The notes under the pieces: generated by a model
The model's input: the letters and a program-made list of their open reading frames with translations, nothing else
The model's database searches: none
Told to the model about the DNA's origin: nothing
Shown: piece by piece, positions 58,431 through 64,000 of the stretch
Numbering within the stretch: position 1 is the stretch's first letter
Layout of the letters: each line of letters begins with the position of its first letter
Origin: Hemileia vastatrix
Lineage: Eukaryota > Basidiomycota > Pucciniomycetes > Pucciniales > Zaghouaniaceae
DNA: 64,000 nt
Reading direction: 5' to 3'
NCBI GenBank assembly: GCA_030280995.1
Contig: JASXTE010000002.1
Span: 30,888,683 to 30,952,682 of the forward strand
Translations under genes and position numbers: made by a program

Positions 58431-59516
58431 TCGCCTTTCTGTAAGCAGAATCCGGAGGAGATATGTGGATTTAGCTGAAAACCCCGTCCTTCCAATAAAA
58501 ATAACAAAATGGGAATTCTAAATCACTAAGCTAACCAATCTACTTGGATCTGATTGATAAAAATAATGAAACTCTAAAATAATTAACGCTTATTGAGATT
58601 TAAAGAAATTGGCTGTTGAGAAAGAAATACTGATAACAACAATTAAGGTGTACCAGTGAAAGATCTGAAAAGATTGACTTTTATGTTTTTATAATAATTT
58701 GAATTTTTATGAGACAGCAATAATCAAGTCTCAGCGATGAAGACCTTTCTAAAGATACCCTGTATGAAGTGTGATTTAAATTGTTGAGTAGTATTTCTAA
58801 AATGTTATATATAAAATATAAAGTTATAAGGGTATTACAAATTTATTTAATTTGTTGAGTAATAAAAAATGAGACCGTGGTGGTCAATGATTAAGCTGTA
58901 TGATGTATCCCCCTCTCAATTTCGAGTTTGAGAAGCGCTTAAGTATTCCTAGTTACGTGCCTAAGTTTTCCCCTCCAAAGCTCTCCCAGAGTCAATCCGG
59001 AGCCCATACGGAGTCCGTACAGAGCCGGAACAGAGTCCGTCCGGACTTCCGGACTCAATTAGAACCTTAAAACTATAATAAAAAATCTAGAAAAATTACA
59101 CATAATAGAGCTACTTCCCCTTTACATACCAAACTAATTTTCGTAGTCTGCGCAGCTCTAATTACCCCGTGAAAATTCATCAAAGTTAAGTAATTTCTGA
59201 AAACAAAAATATTTCTATAAAACTTTAAAATTCATTTAAAAATATAAGAAAGATTGTAAAAATTCTGGGAAAATTTCCCAAGGTTCTTGAGTGACTTGAC
59301 TTGATACTTATAAATTTTTCAGACCGTAAAAATAAGTTTTCTCCGTAAAATAAATTGTTTTTGTGTAGGCATTCGCTCGTGACCAATTTCTTCATATTTA
59401 AAACTCAAATAAATTAAATAAAACCCTTTTATATAAAAAATAATAACGCCAATCTTGCACGCCATAATAACTCCATGTAAATATTTAGGTGCCGTACTAA
59501 ACTTTAGGCTACCACA
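58431..59516 (-). repeat. 3' LTR of M2, main part
   Basis: It continues the 27 bases at 44876-44902 after the M insertion. The minisatellite is short here, near 58990-59050. Confidence 0.88.
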
Positions 59517-60178
59517 TCCTCCCTCCAATCGAGAATGTCCCCATTCTTATAACTTTGCATAAGTGGTTGAGCAATTCCAAAAGAATTATCTTTTCTAATA
59601 AAATAATTTGATAAATTTGTTTTAGCTGGTCTTCTTTTAAATCTTTTATAATAAAAACGTTCTTTCTTCTTCTCTGGCTTGATATAACATAAAATAATAT
59701 AAATCTTGTGATGATTCCACTACGAGAGCAAGGTTTGAATCCCTTCAGACTCCCATTAACCAGTCTTCCTTCTTGTCACAGCATTGAGAGAGTGGATCTT
59801 CCTATGAGCCGAATACTCCTGATTCCAACCTCATAGGGCCCCCCACTGAGCCGAATTCTATGATTCCAATCTCGCCATAAGGTCCTCCAAGCTTCACACC
59901 AAAAATGGCCTAACACTGAGGCACTAAAAAAAATCATTCCCTAAAATCCAACTACCATCCTAACTTCTGATTCCTTCATCACAATTTTCAAACTTTGCTA
60001 TACAGCAAACCCATAAAATACTTTTGCCAGGCTTCCAATAATAATTTCAACTTTAGACCTTGTTAAAGCGCCACAAATTTCACCTAATTAACCATTATGC
60101 TTTAATTAGCATCATCACCACCTAAAATTTTAACCTCCTAAAGCTTATCAGCACCCAATTCCAGAAATAATTGAAAAA

Positions 60179-60956
60179 CCAGTTTTGAGTCTTAGTGGAC
60201 AGTGATAAATTAAAAGATTGATTTGAGTTATCCAAACAAGATTGACATTCCAGTTTAAAGTCTTGGTGGACCAAACATATAATCAATTTCCAGTTTATGG
60301 TCTTGGTGGACCAAAGATCGTTTAGGTGCATAAATAACTTGATATATTCCTAAGTAAGGCCTAGGCTTGACCAAAGATTGAATAAATTTGATAATCCAGT
60401 TTAATGTCATAGTGGACCAAACATTTGATTGACAAGTAATCCAGTATAAGGCCATAGTGGACCAATGAATGTTGAATTATCCTGCAGATATTAATTTTCC
60501 AGTTTAAAGTCATAGTGGACTAAAACAATGAATGAACTACCAGTTTAAAGTCATGGTGGACCAAACATTTGATTGATAAGAAATCCAGTTTAAGGTCATG
60601 GTGGACCCAACAGCTTGATAACAGTCCAGTTTAAGTTCTTGGTGGACCTAACATTTGATCTATATGAAAAGAAATCCGTCTCCAAAAATATCCATAAAAT
60701 CTTGATTATCTTTGAAATTCAGTTTAAAGTCTTGAAGGACTAACAGCTCCAATATAAAATCTTTAATGACAGTCTTGAAAATTAGCCAGTTTAAAGTCTT
60801 GGAGGACTAACAGCTCCCAAATTTGTATAAAACCCTTAAGGAAAGTCTTGAACAGTAGCCAGTTTAAAGTCTTGGAGGACTAACAGCTCCAAAATACGCA
60901 TAAAAAACCTTAAAGAACGTCTTGAACAGTAGCCAGTTTAAAGTCTTGGAGGACTA
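60179..60956 (-). repeat. Stem-loop clusters of M2
   Basis: 60179-60649 holds nine copies matching 47458-47925 of M one for one. 60720-60956 holds four AGTC-CTCCAA-GACT-TTAAACTGG copies matching P 44597-44831. Both are on the element sense (-) strand. Confidence 0.88.
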
Positions 60957-62204
60957 AAGATGTCTTGAAGTAAAATCCCATAGGTTTTGAGTTCCTTTAG
61001 ACCCTGTTTCCTGTCTAAACTAAATGAATAAAACTAAAAAAATAGAATGAAGACTGAAAAATAAAACTAAGAAATATAAAATATTTTTGATTTAATTAAT
61101 TAATTTTTTTTTTATTTTATTATTTTATTTTTTATTTTTATTTATTATTTTATTTTATTTTTATTTTTATTTTTATTTATTATTTTTTATTTATTTATTT
61201 ATTTTTTATTTTATTTTTTTTTATAATTTAATTTTTTTTTTCTTAAGTTTAAATAAAAGATTTTTAAAAAGATAGGTTTGAAATAAAAGTTAAATTTTAA
61301 TTTTTAAATAAAGATAAATGAATGTGAAAAGAAAGATAAAAAAATTAATAATAATAAAAAAATTTCAAAATAAAATTTTTAAAAGATGCCCCCCGGCCAT
61401 TTGATGAGCCGTACCCTCGACATCATACCCACATCCAAGTGCAACTTGATGTGGTTACACAATTTTTGAGAAATTGAAAAGAAAAGAAAATAAATGAAAG
61501 TTTTTAGATGATAATTTTTATAATGATGATCACTGGGTGGGCTCCCTCCAATTTATAAAAATGATTAGAGACCACCAGTGAGCATCACCTTTACAATAAT
61601 TCATAATATATATTTAAGAAAAGAAATCACAATCTAACATAAAAAAATCAAAAACAAAATAAAATAAAAAAAATCTTGAATCCGGCGTTGAGAGCGGTGT
61701 CTCTTGATTCGTTCCACTTTATAGTCTTAGTGGACTTCCTATAATTAAAAGACAAAGCCAGGATTCAACTAGAAACAGGGAAAATTTTGGAAACGAACAT
61801 TATGGGGTAATTGTGTATAGAGCAGCCAGCCCATCAATTACCCCCACACTTGCCAATATTAAATTAAGAAGGTTCCCCTGTGAACACTTCTTCCAATAAA
61901 TTTTAAAAATTTTCCAACACTATCTTCACCCATATTTTAAGAATTTTAAATTTTGAAAATTTTCATTGAAGGTTTTCTCGCATTTCGTTATGTTTCATCA
62001 CAGTTTCATCGCCCATATGCAGTGTAACGATAGTAAAGTATTTTTTGATAAAAATAAGAAGATAGTTTATACTCGTTGCGGAGGAATCCATAAAATTTTG
62101 TAGATATCATAGTTTATCCTTGTTGCGGAGGTATAAATTTAATAAAAGTCATTAAAATTGTAGTTTATCCTCATTTCAGAGTTATCCATAAAATTTCATA
62201 AATG
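60957..62204 (-). other. Remaining 3' UTR of M2
   Basis: No gene. A T/A microsatellite (61095-61250), the CCACATC hairpin (61427-61453), the TCACTGG hairpin, an AGTC/GACT copy (61709-61731), the GGGGTAATTG hairpin (61804-61844) and four GAGG-type stem-loops (62064-62232). Confidence 0.75.
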
Positions 62205-64000
62205 TCATAGTTTATCCTCATTGCGGAGAAAGACTTCGGCACTCCTGGTGCATCTAGGATAGAACCGTTTCACTTGATTGGCTGCTACCCTCTTCTTTAA
62301 TACTACTCCATCCAACTCTTCTAGCACATATGAACCTCCGGAAACTTGCTCCTTGATTTTATACGGTCCATTCCACCTATCTGCAAACATCTTTCCCCAC
62401 TGACTTTCCAAACTCCTATTATGCACCAGGACCATATCACCTGGGTTCAAAGGTTTCCTTAATCGATGTGCCAACCGCTCATCCCAATATCTGACTGATT
62501 GATTTCGGATCTTCATCATCCGCGAATATGCCTTTTCTAAATATTCTTCTTTCTTTTCTAGCTGCATCATTCTTGCACACAATAATTCTTCAGTAGTTTT
62601 GACCGTGTCCCAGTCAACTCCAAGATATGATTCAGCTTCTAAATCAGCCGGTAAAACTGCTTTCTGTCCAAAAACAAGTTCATAATGTGAAAATCCAGTT
62701 GTCCTTTTGGCAGTGATTCGATCAGCAAATAAAACTAAAGGTAAATAGTTCCTCCACTTTTCGGCACTTGTCCCACACATTTTAACTAAAGCATCCTTAA
62801 TAACTTGATGCCCTCTTTCCACCATGCCTTCAGCTTCAGGATAATATGGGGTTGCTACCCTAACCTTTGATCCAACTTTCAATATGGCCTCTTTAAACTC
62901 TGTCCCAAATTCAGGACCTCCATCTACCGTCACCAATTTCATCACTCCATATCGATACACCCAATTATCCAAAAAAAATTCTGCCACATTTTTGGCAGTT
63001 AAATTAATAAGAGGCACTGCCTCTACCCAACCAGATAAATAATCTCTGGCCACAATTAAATATTTATACCGTCCCTCTTTAATATGAACGGCATCTAAAC
63101 TAACTCTCCCAAGGAGCGTATATTCACCGGTCACGCGTCCAGGTTCTTTTGGCCTTAAATAACTTTGTCTTTGACATTCTTCGCATGACTGAACCCACTG
63201 TTTAACAGCCATCTTCATACCAGGCCACCAAAATCGATCAGAAATTCTTCTAAACGTTTCTCCAACGCCTCTATGCCCGAGATCTTCATGCAGTGATTTC
63301 AAAACTAATTCTTGCCCCTTCTGTTGAGTTATAACTACTTGAGGATTTGGATACCTTCTCCTCATTAAACGTCGACCAGATAGGTAAAACGTAGACAACT
63401 TCCTCTTGATAGCCACCCATTCATCGTCTTCACAATCTTCTGGCCTCTCTAAAGTCAACAAATATTTGACTAACAAAAAAATAAAAACCAGTCTGACCCC
63501 AGACTTCATCTTGAAAATCGATTAATATAACATCAATAGGGACTTCTCTATCACCAATATCACCTGCACATGAATGAGCCAATAATCGTTGACCCCTAAA
63601 TAAACTTTTAATTGAGCTATGTTGACTTTTTTCTTCTAAACCTTTGGATCCTTCGTAAACCGTATTCAAAAATACCTCTTTCTCTTTATCCACCTTTTTA
63701 TTTAAATTCTCTAATTCTCCAACATATACACCATTCCTTAATTTACTACTATCCCACACTACCAATCCATCTTCCTCTACATACACCACATCTTCTTCTA
63801 CCTCCTCTCTGCCGAATTTATCTACACCTTTATTAACATAAAAACTATTTTCCAGTTTATCCTCTTGGTGGAGGTCATCATCACCATAATCTAAACACAA
63901 TAGTCCTGCCAGTTTAACCTCATGGGGGAGGTATGGAAAGTCTTCAGCTCCTTTAGTGCTGGCTTTGATAATAGGTATATCTTCATCGAACTCTTCTGAG
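62205..64000 (-). pseudogene. Pol C-terminal part of M2 (integrase), frameshifted
   Basis: 62205-63509 is a complete integrase matching M: HEDLGHRG, CEEC, SLDAVHIKE, VTVDGGPEFG, EAEGMVERG and NGPYKIKEQ. An extra A in the A run near 63474-63481 (seven, against six in M) shifts the frame between the linker (63430-63900) and the integrase. The linker carries the coding stem-loops at 63853-63930. The N-terminal part lies beyond the window. Confidence 0.9.

Larger units (their letters stand above)
58431..64000 (-). mobile_element. Element M2: Ty3/gypsy copy, 3' half, runs off the window
   Basis: It holds the rest of the 3' LTR (58431-59516), polypurine tract (59517-59527), 3' UTR and Pol from 62205. 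It lacks both Z genes. In Z1's place only its last codons remain (59570-59600, reading FQKNYLF then a stop); in Z2's place four AGTC-CTCCAA-GACT stem-loops stand (60720-60956), as in P. Confidence 0.88.

Overview
The window looks like transposon-dominated chromosome from a basidiomycete fungus, most plausibly a rust (Pucciniales). That is inference from the style of the Ty3 gag-pol proteins, an AT-rich background, short GT-AG introns and zinc-cluster proteins; I could run no search. I see no rRNA, tRNA, CRISPR array or bacterial signal. Almost all of the sequence is retrotransposon in several states of decay, with one plausible host gene at 34719-35964.

Layout. 1-7640: old + strand Ty3 copy (element A) with dead integrase, a 1.35 kb AAAAAT array and two dead antisense zinc-cluster genes. 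7640-11148: AT-rich, non-coding. 11154-19996: complete but mutated - strand chromodomain Ty3 element (element B), two LTRs, TSD ATATT. 20002-22949: AT-rich filler. 22950-32618: old, truncated - strand relative of the A/P/M family (element D), interrupted at 25339-29210 by an LTR-like insertion that itself holds a well preserved PIF/Harbinger transposon at 26409-28962. 32619-36516: island with CpGs, a MITE, a foldback repeat and the host gene. 36517-44875: + strand Ty3 copy P (5' LTR to 3' UTR). 44903-58430: young - strand copy M, 13.5 kb, nested in the 3' LTR of a further - strand copy M2 (44876-44902 plus 58431 to beyond the window end); M2 appears to be nested in P.

How the A/P/M/M2/D family works. 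The genome reads LTR, Lys-tRNA primer site, leader with two stem-loops, Gag-protease, a -1 slippery site TTTTTTG, then a linker, reverse transcriptase, RNase H and integrase, a 3' UTR of more than 2 kb and the 3' LTR. Two features are unusual. First, between pol and the 3' LTR, M carries two intron-containing genes on the opposite strand, encoding related Zn2Cys6-like proteins; dead copies sit in the same order and orientation in element A. Second, a short stem-loop followed by WTAAACTG recurs about 70 times in the family, inside ORF2, over the pol stop codon and through the 3' UTR, and its stem changes in a compensatory way. These two are my candidates for an undescribed system.
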